Of a stretch of DNA of 64,000 bases, positions 37,001-52,000 are shown piece by piece. Source of the DNA: Nemertoderma westbladi. Taxonomy: Eukaryota; Xenacoelomorpha; Nemertodermatida; Nemertodermatidae. The stretch spans positions 37,156 through 101,155 of the forward strand of contig JAUCBJ010004906.1 in the NCBI GenBank assembly GCA_032718475.1. The letters run 5' to 3'. The position numbers and the translations under genes are program-made. Positions within the stretch are counted from its first letter, which is position 1, and every line of letters begins with the position of its first letter. A model generated the notes under the pieces. That model ran no database searches. It saw nothing but the letters and a program-made list of their open reading frames with translations, and had not been told where the DNA came from.

Positions 37001-40000
37001 TACAACCTAAAATAATAGAATACAGAGGAACCAGTACTTGTACAACCTAAAATAATAGAATACAGAGGAACCAGTACTTGTACAACCTAAAATAATAGAA
37101 TACAGAGGAACCAGTACTTGTACAACCTAAAATAATAGAATACAGAGGAACCAGTACTTGTACAACCTAAAATAATAGAATACAGAGGAACCAGTACTTG
37201 TACAACCTAAAATAATAGAATACAGAGGAACCAGTACTTGTACAACCTAAAATAATAGAATACAGAGGAACCAGTACTTGTACAACCTAAAATAATACAA
37301 TACAGAGTGTCCAGTACTTGTACAACCTAAAATAATAGAATACAGAGGAACCAGTACTTGTACAACCTAAAATAATAGAATACAGAGGAACCAGTACTTG
37401 TACAACCTAAAATAATAGAATACAGAGGAACCAGTACTTGTACAACCTAAAATAATAGAATACAGAGGGGCCAGTACTTGTACAACCTAAAATAATAGAA
37501 TACAGAGGAACCAGTACTTGTACAACCTAAAATAATAGAATACAGAGGGGCCAGTACTTGTATAACCTAAAATAATAGAATACAGAGGAACCAGTACTTG
37601 TACAACCTAAAATAATAGAATACAGAGGAACCAGTACTTGTACAACCTAAAATAATAGAATACAGAGGGGCCAGTACTTGTACAACCTAAAATAATAGAA
37701 TACAGAGGAACCAGTACTTGTACAACCTAAAATAATAGAATACAGAGGGGCCAGTACTTGTACAACCTAAAATAATAGAATACAGAGGAACCAGTACTTG
37801 TACAACCTAAAATAATAGAATACAGAGGAACCAGTACTTGTACAACCTAAAATAATAGAATACAGAGGAACCAGTACTTGTACAACCTAAAATAATAGAA
37901 TACAGAGGAACCAGTACTTGAACAACCTAAAATAATAGAATACAGAGGAACCAGTACTTATACAACCTAAAATAATAGAATACAGAGGAACCAGTACTTG
38001 TACAACCTAAAATAATAGAATACAGAGGAACCAGTACTTGTACAACCTAAAATAATAGAATACAGAGGAACCAGTACTTGTACAACCTAAAATAATAGAA
38101 TACAGAGGAACCAGTACTTGTACAACCTAAAATAATAGAATACAGAGGAACCAGTACTTGTACAACCTAAAATAATAGAATACAGAGGAACCAGTACTTG
38201 TACAACCTAAAATAATAGAATACAGAGGAACCAGTACTTGTACAACCTAAAATAATAGAATACAGAGGGGCCAGTACTTGTACAACCTAAAATAATAGAA
38301 TACAGAGTGGCCAGTACTTGTACAACCTAAAATAATAGAATACAGAGGAACCAGTACTTGTACAACCTAAAATAATAGAATACAGAGGAACCAGTACTTG
38401 TACAACCTAAAATAATAGAATACAGAGGAACCAGTACTTGTACAACCCAAAATAATAGAATATAGAGGAACCAGTACTTGTACAACCTAAAATAATAGAA
38501 TACAGAGGAACCAGTACTTGTACAACCTAAAATAATACAATACAGAGGAACCAGTACTTGTACAACCTAAAATAATAGAATACAGAGGAACCAGTACTTG
38601 TACAACCTAAAATAATAGAATACAGAGGAACCAGTACTTGTACAACCTAAAATAATAGAATACAGAGGAACCAGTACTTGTACAACCTAAAATAATAGAA
38701 TACAGAGGAACCAGTACTTGTACAACCTAAAATAATAGAATACAGAGGAACCAGTACTTGTACAACCTAAAATAATAGAATACAGAGGAACCAGTACTTG
38801 TACAACCTAAAATAATAGAATACAGAGGAACCAGTACTTGTACAACCTAAAATAATAGAATACAGAGGAACCAGTACTTGTACAACCTAAAATAATAGAA
38901 TACAGAGGAACCAGTACTTGTACAACCTAAAATAATAGAATACAGAGGAACCAGTACTTGTACAACCTAAAATAATAGAATACAGAGGAACCAGTACTTG
39001 TACAACCTAAAATAATAGAATACAGAGGAACCAGTACTTGTACAACCTAAAATAATAGAATACAGAGGAACCAGTACTTGTACAACCTAAAATAATAGAA
39101 TACAGAGGAACCAGTACTTGTACAACCTAAAATAATAGAATACAGAGGAACCAGTACTTGTACAACCTAAAATAATAGAATACAGAGGAACCAGTACTTG
39201 TACAACCTAAAATAATAGAATACAGAGGAACCAGTACTTGTACAACCTAAAATAATACAATACAGAGTGTCCAGTACTTGTACAACCTAAAATAATAGAA
39301 TACAGAGGAACCAGTACTTGTACAACCTAAAATAATAGAATACAGAGTCTGAACCAGTACTTGTACAACCTAAAATAATAGAATACAGAGTCTGAACCAG
39401 TACTTGTACAACCTAAAATAATAGAATACAGAGGAACCAGTACTTGTACAACCTAAAATAATAGAATACAGAGGAACCAGTACTTGTACAACCTAAAATA
39501 ATAGAATACAGAGGAACCAGTACTTGAACAACCTAAAATAATAGAATACAGAGGAACCAGTACTTGTACAACCTAAAATAATAGAATACAGAGGAACCAG
39601 TACTTGTACAACCTAAAATAATAGAATACAGAGGAACCAGTACTTGTACAACCTAAAATAATAGAATACAGAGGAACCAGTACTTGTACAACCTAAAATA
39701 ATAGAATACAGAGGAACCAGTACTTGTACAACCTAAAATAATAGAATACAGAGGAACCAGTACTTGTACAACCTAAAATAATAGAATACAGAGGGGCCAG
39801 TACTTGTACAACCTAAAATAATAGAATACAGAGTGGCCAGTACTTGTACAACCTAAAATAATAGAATACAGAGGAACCAGTACTTGTACAACCTAAAATA
39901 ATAGAATACAGAGGAACCAGTACTTGTACAACCTAAAATAATAGAATACAGAGGAACCAGTACTTGTACAACCCAAAATAATAGAATATAGAGGAACCAG

Positions 40001-43000
40001 TACTTGTACAACCTAAAATAATAGAATACAGAGGAACCAGTACTTGTACAACCTAAAATAATAGAATACAGAGGAACCAGTACTTGTACAACCTAAAATA
40101 ATAGAATACAGAGGAACCAGTACTTGTACAACCTAAAATAATAGAATACAGAGTCTGAACCAGTACTTGTACAACCTAAAATAATAGAATACAGAGGAAC
40201 CAGTACTTGTACAACCTAAAATAATAGAATACAGAGGAACCAGTACTTGTACAACCTAAAATAATATAATACAGAGGAACCAGTACTTGTACAACCTAAA
40301 ATAATAGAATACAGAGTGGCCAGTACTTGTACAACCTACTACTAGGATCGGCATGCTGCAAATTGTACAACCTAAAATAATAGAATACAGAGGAACCAGT
40401 ACTTGTACAACCTAAAATAATAGAATACAGAGGAACCAGTACTTGTACAACCTAAAATAATAGAATACAGAGGAACCAGTACTTGAACAACCTAAAATAA
40501 TAGAATACAGAGGAACCAGTACTTGTACAACCTAAAATAATAGAATACAGAGGAACCAGTACTTGTACAACCTAAAATAATAGAATACAGAGGAACCAGT
40601 ACTTGTACAACCTAAAATAATAGAATACAGAGGAACCAGTACTTGTACAACCTAAAATAATAGAATACAGAGTCTGAACCAGTACTTGTACAACCTAAAA
40701 TAATAGAATACAGAGTCTGAACCAGTACTTGTACAACCTAAAATAATAGAATACAGAGGAACCAGTACTTGTACAACCTAAAATAATAGAATACAGAGGA
40801 ACCAGTACTTGTACAACCTAAAATAATAGAATACAGAGGAACCAGTACTTGTACAACCTAAAATAATAGAATACAGAGGAACCAGTACTTGTACAACCTA
40901 AAATAATAGAATACAGAGGAACCAGTACTTGTACAACCTAAAATAATAGAATACAGAGGAACCAGTACTTGTACAACCTAAAATAATAGAATACAGAGGA
41001 ACCAGTACTTGTACAACCTAAAATAATAGAATACAGAGGAACCAGTACTTGTACAACCTAAAATAATACAATACAGAGTGTCCAGTACTTGTACAACCTA
41101 AAATAATAGAATACAGAGGAACCAGTACTTGTACAACCTAAAATAATAGAATACAGAGGAACCAGTACTTGTACAACCTAAAATAATAGAATACAGAGGA
41201 ACCAGTACTTGTACAACCTAAAATAATAGAATACAGAGGGGCCAGTACTTGTACAACCTAAAATAATAGAATACAGAGGAACCAGTACTTGTACAACCTA
41301 AAATAATAGAATACAGAGGGGCCAGTACTTGTATAACCTAAAATAATAGAATACAGAGGAACCAGTACTTGTACAACCTAAAATAATAGAATACAGAGGA
41401 ACCAGTACTTGTACAACCTAAAATAATAGAATACAGAGGGGCCAGTACTTGTACAACCTAAAATAATAGAATACAGAGGAACCAGTACTTGTACAACCTA
41501 AAATAATAGAATACAGAGGGGCCAGTACTTGTACAACCTAAAATAATAGAATACAGAGGAACCAGTACTTGTACAACCTAAAATAATAGAATACAGAGGA
41601 ACCAGTACTTGTACAACCTAAAATAATAGAATACAGAGGAACCAGTACTTGTACAACCTAAAATAATAGAATACAGAGGAACCAGTACTTGAACAACCTA
41701 AAATAATAGAATACAGAGGAACCAGTACTTATACAACCTAAAATAATAGAATACAGAGGAACCAGTACTTGTACAACCTAAAATAATAGAATACAGAGGA
41801 ACCAGTACTTGTACAACCTAAAATAATAGAATACAGAGGAACCAGTACTTGTACAACCTAAAATAATAGAATACAGAGGAACCAGTACTTGTACAACCTA
41901 AAATAATAGAATACAGAGGAACCAGTACTTGTACAACCTAAAATAATAGAATACAGAGGAACCAGTACTTGTACAACCTAAAATAATAGAATACAGAGGA
42001 ACCAGTACTTGTACAACCTAAAATAATAGAATACAGAGGGGCCAGTACTTGTACAACCTAAAATAATAGAATACAGAGTGGCCAGTACTTGTACAACCTA
42101 AAATAATAGAATACAGAGGAACCAGTACTTGTACAACCTAAAATAATAGAATACAGAGGAACCAGTACTTGTACAACCTAAAATAATAGAATACAGAGGA
42201 ACCAGTACTTGTACAACCTAAAATAATAGAATATAGAGGAACCAGTACTTGTACAACCTAAAATAATAGAATACAGAGGAACCAGTACTTGTACAACCTA
42301 AAATAATAGAATACAGAGGAACCAGTACTTGTACAACCTAAAATAATAGAATACAGAGGAACCAGTACTTGTACAACCTAAAATAATAGAATACAGAGGA
42401 ACCAGTACTTGTACAACCTAAAATAATAGAATACAGAGGAACCAGTACTTGTACAACCTAAAATAATAGAATACAGAGGAACCAGTACTTGTACAACCTA
42501 AAATAATAGAATACAGAGGAACCAGTACTTGTACAACCTAAAATAATAGAATACAGAGGAACCAGTACTTGTACAACCTAAAATAATAGAATACAGAGGA
42601 ACCAGTACTTGTACAACCTAAAATAATAGAATACAGAGGAACCAGTACTTGTACAACCTAAAATAATAGAATACAGAGGAACCAGTACTTGTACAACCTA
42701 AAATAATAGAATACAGAGGAACCAGTACTTGTACAACCTAAAATAATAGAATACAGAGGAACCAGTACTTGTACAACCTAAAATAATAGAATACAGAGGA
42801 ACCAGTACTTGTACAACCTAAAATAATAGAATACAGAGGAACCAGTACTTGTACAACCTAAAATAATAGAATACAGAGGAACCAGTACTTGTACAACCTA
42901 AAATAATAGAATACAGAGGAACCAGTACTTGTACAACCTAAAATAATAGAATACAGAGGAACCAGTACTTGTACAACCTAAAATAATAGAATACAGAGGA

Positions 43001-46000
43001 ACCAGTACTTGTACAACCTAAAATAATAGAATACAGAGGAACCAGTACTTGTACAACCTAAAATAATAGAATACAGAGGAACCAGTACTTGTACAACCTA
43101 AAATAATAGAATACAGAGTGTCCAGTACTTGTACAACCTAAAATAATAGAATACAGAGGAACCAGTACTTGTACAACCTAAAATAATAGAATACAGAGGA
43201 ACCAGTACTTGTACAACCTAAAATAATAGAATACAGAGGAAACAGTACTTGTACAACCTAAAATAATAGAATACAGAGGGGCCAGTACTTGTACAACCTA
43301 AAATAATAGAATACAGAGGAACCAGTACTTGTACAACCTAAAATAATAGAATACAGAGGGGCCAGTACTTGTACAACCTAAAATAATAGAATACAGAGGA
43401 ACCAGTACTTGTACAACCTAAAATAATAGAATACAGAGGAACCAGTACTTGTACAACCTAAAATAATAGAATACAGAGGAACCAGTACTTGTACAACCTA
43501 AAATAATAGAATACAGAGGGGCCAGTACTTGTACAACCTAAAATAATAGAATACAGAGGAACCAGTACTTGTACAACCTAAAATAATAGAATACAGAGGG
43601 GCCAGTACTTGTACAACCTAAAATAATAGAATACAGAGGAACCAGTACTTGTACAACCTAAAATAATAGAATACAGAGGGGCCAGTACTTGTACAACCTA
43701 AAATAATAGAATACAGAGGAACCAGTACTTGTACAACCTAAAATAATAGAATACAGAGGAACCAGTACTTGTACAACCTAAAATAATAGAATACAGAGGA
43801 ACCAGTACTTGTACAACCTAAAATAATAGAATACAGAGGAATCAGTACTTGAACAACCTAAAATAATAGAATACAGAGGAACCAGTACTTATACAACCTA
43901 AAATAATAGAATACAGAGGAACCAGTACTTGTACAACCTAAAATAATAGAATACAGAGGAACCAGTACTTGTACAACCTAAAATAATAGAATACAGAGGA
44001 ACCAGTACTTGTACAACCTAAAATAATAGAATACAGAGGAACCAGTACTTGTACAACCTAAAATAATAGAATACAGAGGGGCCAGTACTTGTATAACCTA
44101 AAATAATAGAATACAGAGGAACCAGTACTTGTACAACCTAAAATAATAGAATACAGAGGAACCAGTACTTGTACAACCTAAAATAATAGAATACAGAGGG
44201 GCCAGTACTTGTACAACCTAAAATAATAGAATACAGAGGAACCAGTACTTGTACAACCTAAAATAATAGAATACAGAGGGGCCAGTACTTGTACAACCTA
44301 AAATAATAGAATACAGAGGAACCAGTACTTGTACAACCTAAAATAATAGAATACAGAGGAACCAGTACTTGTACAACCTAAAATAATAGAATACAGAGGA
44401 ACCAGTACTTGTACAACCTAAAATAATAGAATACAGAGGAATCAGTACTTGAACAACCTAAAATAATAGAATACAGAGGAACCAGTACTTGTACAACCTA
44501 AAATAATAGAATACAGAGGAACCAGTACTTGTACAACCTAAAATAATAGAATACAGAGGAACCAGTACTTGTACAACCCAAAATAATAGAATATAGAGGA
44601 ACCAGTACTTGTACAACCTAAAATAATAGAATACAGAGGAACCAGTACTTGTACAACCTAAAATAATAGAATATAGAGTGGCCAGTACTTGTACAACCCA
44701 AAATAATAGAATGCAGAGGAACCAGTACTTGTACAACCTAAAATAATAGAATACAGAGGAACCAGTACTTGTACAACCTAAAATAATAGAATACAGAGTC
44801 TGAACCAGTACTTGCACAACCTAAAATAATAGAATACAGAGGAACCAGTACTTGTACAACCTAAAATAATAGAATACAGAGGAACAAGTACTTGTACAAC
44901 CTAAAATAATAGAATACAGAGGAACCAGTACTTGTACAACCTAAAATAATAGAATATAGAGTGGCCAGTACTTGTACAACCCAAAATAATAGAATGCAGA
45001 GGAACCAGTACTTGTACAACCTAAAATAATAGAATACAGAGGAACCAGTACTTGTACAACCTAAAATAATAGAATACAGAGTCTGAACCAGTACTTGTAC
45101 AACCTAAAATAATAGAATATAGAGGAACCAGTACTTGTACAACCTAAAATAATAGAATACAGAGGAACCAGTACTTGTACAACCTAAAATAATAGAATAC
45201 AGAGTCTGAACCAGTACTTGTACAACCTAAAATAATAGAATATAGAGGAACCAGTACTTGTACAACCTAAAATAATAGAATACAGAGGAACAAGTACTTG
45301 TACAACCTAAAATAATAGAATACAGAGGAACCAGTACTTGTACAACCTAAAATAATAGAATATAGAGTGGCCAGTACTTGTACAACCCAAAATAATAGAA
45401 TGCAGAGGAACCAGTACTTGTACAACCTAAAATAATAGAATACAGAGGAACCAGTACTTGTCCAACCTAAAATAATAGAATACAGAGGAACCAGTACTTG
45501 TACAACCTAAAATAATAGAATATAGAGTGGCCAGTACTTGTACAACCTAAAATAATAGAATACAGAGGAACCAGTACTTGTACAACCTAAAATAATAGAA
45601 TACAGAGGAACCAGTACTTGTACAACCTAAAATAATAGAATATAGAGTGGCCAGTACTTGTACAACCTAAAATAATAGAATACAGAGGAACCAGTACTTG
45701 TACAACCTAAAATAATAGAATACAGAGGAACCAGTACTTGTACAACCTAAAATAATAGAATATAGAGTGGCCAGTACTTGTACAACCTAAAATAATAGAA
45801 TACAGAGTAACCAGTACTTGTACAACCCAAAATAATAGAATGCAGAGGAACCAGTACTTGTACAACCTAAAATAATAGAATACAGAGGAACCAGTACTTG
45901 TACAACCTAAAATAATAGAATACAGAGGAACCAGTACTTGTACAACCTAAAATAATAGAATACAGAGGAACCAGTACTTGCACAACCTAAAATAATAGAA

Positions 46001-49000
46001 TACAGAGGAACCAGTACTTGTACAACCTAAAATAATAGAATACAGAGTCTGAACCAGTACTTGTACAACCTAAAATAATAGAATATAGAGGAACCAGTAC
46101 TTGTACAACCTAAAATAATAGAATACAGAGGAACCAGTACTTGCACAACCTAAAATAATAGAATACAGAGGAAACAGTACTTGTACAACCTAAAATAATA
46201 GAATACAGAGTCTGAACCAGTACTTGTACAACCTAAAATAATAGAATACAGAGGAACCAGTACTTGTACAACCTAAAATAATAGAATACAGAGGAACCAG
46301 TACTTGCACAACCTAAAATAATAGAATACAGAGGAACCAGTACTTGTACAACCTAAAATAATAGAATACAGAGGAACCAGTACTTGTACAACCTAAAATA
46401 ATAGAATATAGAGTGGCCAGTACTTGTACAACCTAAAATAATAGAATATAGAGTGGCCAGTACTTGTACAACCTAAAATAATAGAATACAGAGGAACCAC
46501 TACTTGCACAACCTAAAATAATAGAATACAGAGGAACCAGTACTTGTACAACCTAAAATAATAGAATACAGAGGAACCAGTACTTGCACAACCTAAAATA
46601 ATAGAATACAGAGGAACCAGTACTTGTACAACCTAAAATAATAGAATACAGAGGAACCAGTACTTGTACAACCTAAAATTATAAAATACAGAGGAACCAG
46701 TACTTGCACAACCTAAAATAATAGAATACAGAGGAACCAGTACTTGTACAACCTAAAATAATAGAATACAGAGGAACCAGTACTTGTACAACCTAAAATA
46801 ATAGAATACAGAGGAACCAGTACTTGCACAACCTAAAATAATAGAATACAGAGGAACCAGTACTTGTACAACCTAAAATAATAGAATACAGAGTCTGAAC
46901 CAGTACTTATACAACCTAAAATAATAGAATACAGAGGAACCAGTACTTGTACAACCTAAAATAATAGAATACAGAGGAACCAGTACTTGTACAACCTAAA
47001 ATAAAAGAATACAGAGGAACCAGTACTTGCACAACCTAAAATAATAGAATACAGAGGAACCAGTACTTGCACAACCTAAAATAATAGAATACAGAGGAAC
47101 CAGTACTTGTACAACCTAAAATAATAGAATACAGAGGAACCAGTACTTGCACAACCTAAAATAATAGAATACAGAGGAACCAGTACTTGTACAACCTAAA
47201 ATAATAGAATACAGAGGAACCAGTACTTGCACAACCTAAAATAATAGAATACAAAGGAACCAGTACTTGTACAACCTAAAATAATAGAATACAGAGGAAC
47301 CAGTACTTGTACAACCTAAAATAATAGAATACAGAGGAACCAGTACTTGTACAACCTAAAATAATAGAATACAGAGGAACCAGTACTTGTACAACCTAAA
47401 ATAATAGAATACAGAGGAACCAGTACTTGCACAACCTAAAATAATAGAATACAGAGGAACCAGTACTTGCACAACCAAAACAATAGAATATAGAGTGGCC
47501 AGTACTTGTACAACCTAAAATAATAGAATACAGAGGAACCAGTACTTGTACAACCTAAAATAATAGAATATAGAGGAACCAGTACTTGTACAACTTAAAA
47601 TAATATAATACAGAGGAACCAGTACTTGCACAACCTAAAATAATAGAATATAGAGTGGCCAGTACTTGTACAACCTAAAATAATAGAATACAGAGGAACC
47701 AGTACTTGTAAAACCTAAAATAATAGAATACAGAGGAACCAGTACTTGCACAACCTAAAATAATAGAATATAGAGTGGCCAGTACTTGTACAACCTAAAA
47801 TAATAGAATACAGAGGAACCAGTACTTGTACAACCTAAAATAATAGAATACAGAGGAACCAGTACTTGTACAACCTAAAATAATAGAATATAGAGTGGCC
47901 AGTACTTGTACAACCTAAAATAATAGAATACAGAGTGGCCAGTACTTGTACAACCTAAAATAATAGAATACAGAGGAACCAGTACTTGCACAACCTAAAA
48001 TAATAGAATATAGAGTGGCCAGTACTTGTACAACCTAAAATAATAGAATACAGAGGAACCAGTACTTGTACAACCTAAAATAATAGAATACAGAGGAACC
48101 AGTACTTGTACAACCTAAAATAATAGAATACAGAGGAACCAGTACTTGTTCAACCTAAAATAATAGAATACAGAGGAACCAGTACTTGTACAACCTAAAA
48201 TAATAGAATACAGAGGAACCAGTACTTGTACAACCTAAAATAATAGAATACAGAGGGGCCAGTACTTGAACAACCTAAAATAATAGAATACAGAGGAACC
48301 AGTACTTGCACAACCTAAAATAATAGAATACAGAGGAACCAGTACTTGTACAACCTAAAATAATAGAATACAGAGGAACCAGTACTTGCACAACCTAAAA
48401 TAATAGAATACAGAGGAACCAGTACTTGTACAACCTAAAATAATAGAATACAGAGGAACCAGTACTTGTACAATCTAAAATAATAGAATACAGAGGAACC
48501 AGTACTTGTACAACCTAAAATAATAGAATACAGAGGAACCAGTACTTGTACAACCTAAAATAATAGAATACAGAGGAACCAGTACTTGCACAACCTAAAA
48601 TAATAGAATACAGAGGAACCAGTACTTGTACAACCTAAAATAATAGAATAGAGAGGAACCAGTACTTGCACAACCTAAAATAATAGAATACAGAGGAACC
48701 AGTACTTGTACAACCTAAAATAATAGAATACAGAGGAACCAGTACTTGTACAATCTAAAATAATAGAATACAGAGGAACCAGTACTTGTACAACCTAAAA
48801 TAATAGAATACAGAGGAACCAGTACTTGTACAACCTAAAATAATAGAATACAGAGGAACCAGTACTTGCACAACCTAAAATAATAGAATACAGAGGAACC
48901 AGTACTTGTACAACCTAAAATAATAGAATACAGAGGAACCAGTACTTGTACAACCTAAAATAATAGAATACAGAGGAACCAGTACTTGTACAACCTAAAA

Positions 49001-52000
49001 TAATAGAATACAGAGGAACCAGTACTTGCACAACCTAAAATAATAGAATACAGAGGAACCAGTACTTGTACAACCTAAAATAATAGAATACAGAGGAACC
49101 AGTACTTGCACAACCTAAAATAATAGAATACAGAGGAACCAGTACTTGTACAACCTAAAATAATAGAATACAGAGGAACCAGTACTTGCACAACCTAAAA
49201 TAATAGAATACAGAGGAACCAGTACTTGTACAACCTAAAATAATAGAATACAGAGGAACCAGTACTTGTACAACCTAAAATAATAGAATACAGAGGGGCC
49301 AGTACTTGTACAACCTAAAATAATAGAATACAGAGGAACCAGTACTTGTACAACCTCAAATAATAGAATACAGAGGAACCAGTACTTGTACAACCTAAAA
49401 TAATAGAATACAGAGGAACCAGTACTTGCACAACCTAAAATAATAGAATACAGAGTCTGAACCAGTACTTATACAACCTAAAATAATAGAATATAGAGGA
49501 ACCAGTACTTGTACAACCTAAAATAATAGAATACAGAGGAACCAGTACTTGCACAACCTAAAATAATAGAATACAGAGGAACCAGTACTTGTACAACCTA
49601 AAATAATAGAATACAGAGGAACCAGTACTTGTACAACCTAAAATAATAGAATACAGAGGAACCAGTACTTGTACAACCTAAAATAATAGAATACAGAGGA
49701 ACCAGTACTTGCACAACCTAAAATAATAGAATACAGAGGAACCAGTACTTGTACAACCTAAAATAATAGAATACAGAGGAACCAGTACTTGCACAACCTA
49801 AAATAATAGAATGCAGAGGAACCAGTACTTGTACAACCTAAAATAATAGAATACAGAGGAACCAGTACTTGTACAACCTAAAATAATAGAATACAGAGGA
49901 ACCAGTACTTGTACAACCTAAAATAATAGAATACAGAGGAACCAGTACTTGTACAACCTAAAATAATAGAATACAGAGGAACCAGTACTTGTACAACCTA
50001 AAATAATAGAATACAGAGGAACCAGTACTTGTACAACCTAAAATAATAGAATACAGAGGAACCAGTACTTGTACAACCTAAAATAATAGAATACAGAGGA
50101 ACCAGTACTTGTACAACCTAAAATAATAGAATACAGAGGAACCAGTACTTGCACAACCTAAAATAATAGAATACAGAGGAACCAGTACTTGTACAACCTA
50201 AAATAATAGAATACAGAGGAACCAGTACTTGCACAACCTAAAATAATAGAATACAGAGGAACCAGTACTTGTACAACCTAAAATAATAGAATACAGAGGA
50301 ACCAGTACTTGCACAACCTAAAATAATAGAATACAGAGGAACCAGTACTTGTACAACCTAAAATAATAGAATACAGAGGAACCAGTACTTGTACAACCTA
50401 AAATAATAGAATACAGAGGAGCCAGTACTTGTACAACCTAAAATAATAGAATACAGAGGAACCAGTACTTGTACAACCTAAAATAATAGAATACAGAGGA
50501 ACCAGTACTTGTACAACCTAAAATAATAGAATACAGAGGAACCAGTACTTGCACAACCTAAAATAATAGAATACAGAGTCTGAACCAGTACTTATACAAC
50601 CTAAAATAATAGAATATAGAGGAACCAGTACTTGTACAACCTAAAATAATAGAATACAGAGGAACCAGTACTTGCACAACCTAAAATAATAGAATATAGA
50701 GTGGCCAGTACTTGTACAACCTAAAATAATAGAATACAGAGGAACCAGTACTTGTACAACCTAAAATAATAGAATACAGAGGAACCAGTACTTGCACAAC
50801 CTAAAATAATAGAATACAGAGGAACCAGTACTTGTACAACCTAAAATAATAGAATACAGAGGAACCAGTACTTGCACAACCTAAAATAATAGAATACAGA
50901 GGAACCAGTACTTGTACAACCTAAAATAATAGAATACAGAGGAACCAGTACTTGTACAACCTAAAATAATAGAATACAGAGGAACCAGTACTTGTACAAC
51001 CTAAAATAATAGAATACAGAGGAACCAGTACTTGCACAACCTAAAATAATAGAATGCAGAGGAACCAGTACTTGTACAACCTAAAATAATAGAATACAGA
51101 GGAACCAGTACTTGCACAACCTAAAATAATAGAATACAGAGGAACCAGTACTTGTACAACCTAAAAAAATAGAATACAGAGGAACCAGTACTTGCACAAC
51201 CTAAAATAATAGAATACAGAGGAACCAGTACTTGTACAACCTAAAATAATAGAATACAGAGGAACCAGTACTTGTACAATCTAAAATAATAGAATACAGA
51301 GGAACCAGTACTTGTACAACCCAAAATAATAGAATACAGAGGAACCAGTACTTGTACAACCTAAAATAATAGAATACAGAGGAACCAGTACTTGCACAAC
51401 CTAAAATAATAGAATACAGAGGAACCAGTACTTGTACAACCTAAAATAATAGAATACAGAGGAACCAGTACTTGCACAACCTAAAATAATAGAATACAGA
51501 GGAACCAGTACTTGTACAACCTAAAATAATAGAATACAGAGTCTGAACCAGTACTTATACAACCTAAAATAATAGAATACAGAGGAACCAGTACTTGTAC
51601 AACCTAAAATAATAGAATACAGAGGAACCAGTACTTGTACAACCTAAAATAATAGAATACAGAGGAACCAGTACTTGCACAACCTAAAATAATAGAATAC
51701 AGAGGAACCAGTACTTGTACAACCTAAAAAAATAGAATACAGAGGAACCAGTACTTGCACAACCTAAAATAATAGAATACAGAGGAACCAGTACTTGTAC
51801 AACCTAAAATAATAGAATACAGAGGAACCAGTACTTGCACAACCTAAAATAATAGAATACAGAGGAACCAGTACTTGTACAACCTAAAATAATAGAATAC
51901 AGAGGAACCAGTACTTGTACAACCTAAAATAATAGAATACAGAGGGGCCAGTACTTGTACAACCTAAAATAATAGAATACAGAGGAACCAGTACTTGTAC

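Noticed and set aside
44458-44817. 119-residue frame in the 40-bp array
   Set aside because: The unit is read successively in three frames; it stays open only where the ACAACCC variant removes the TAG.
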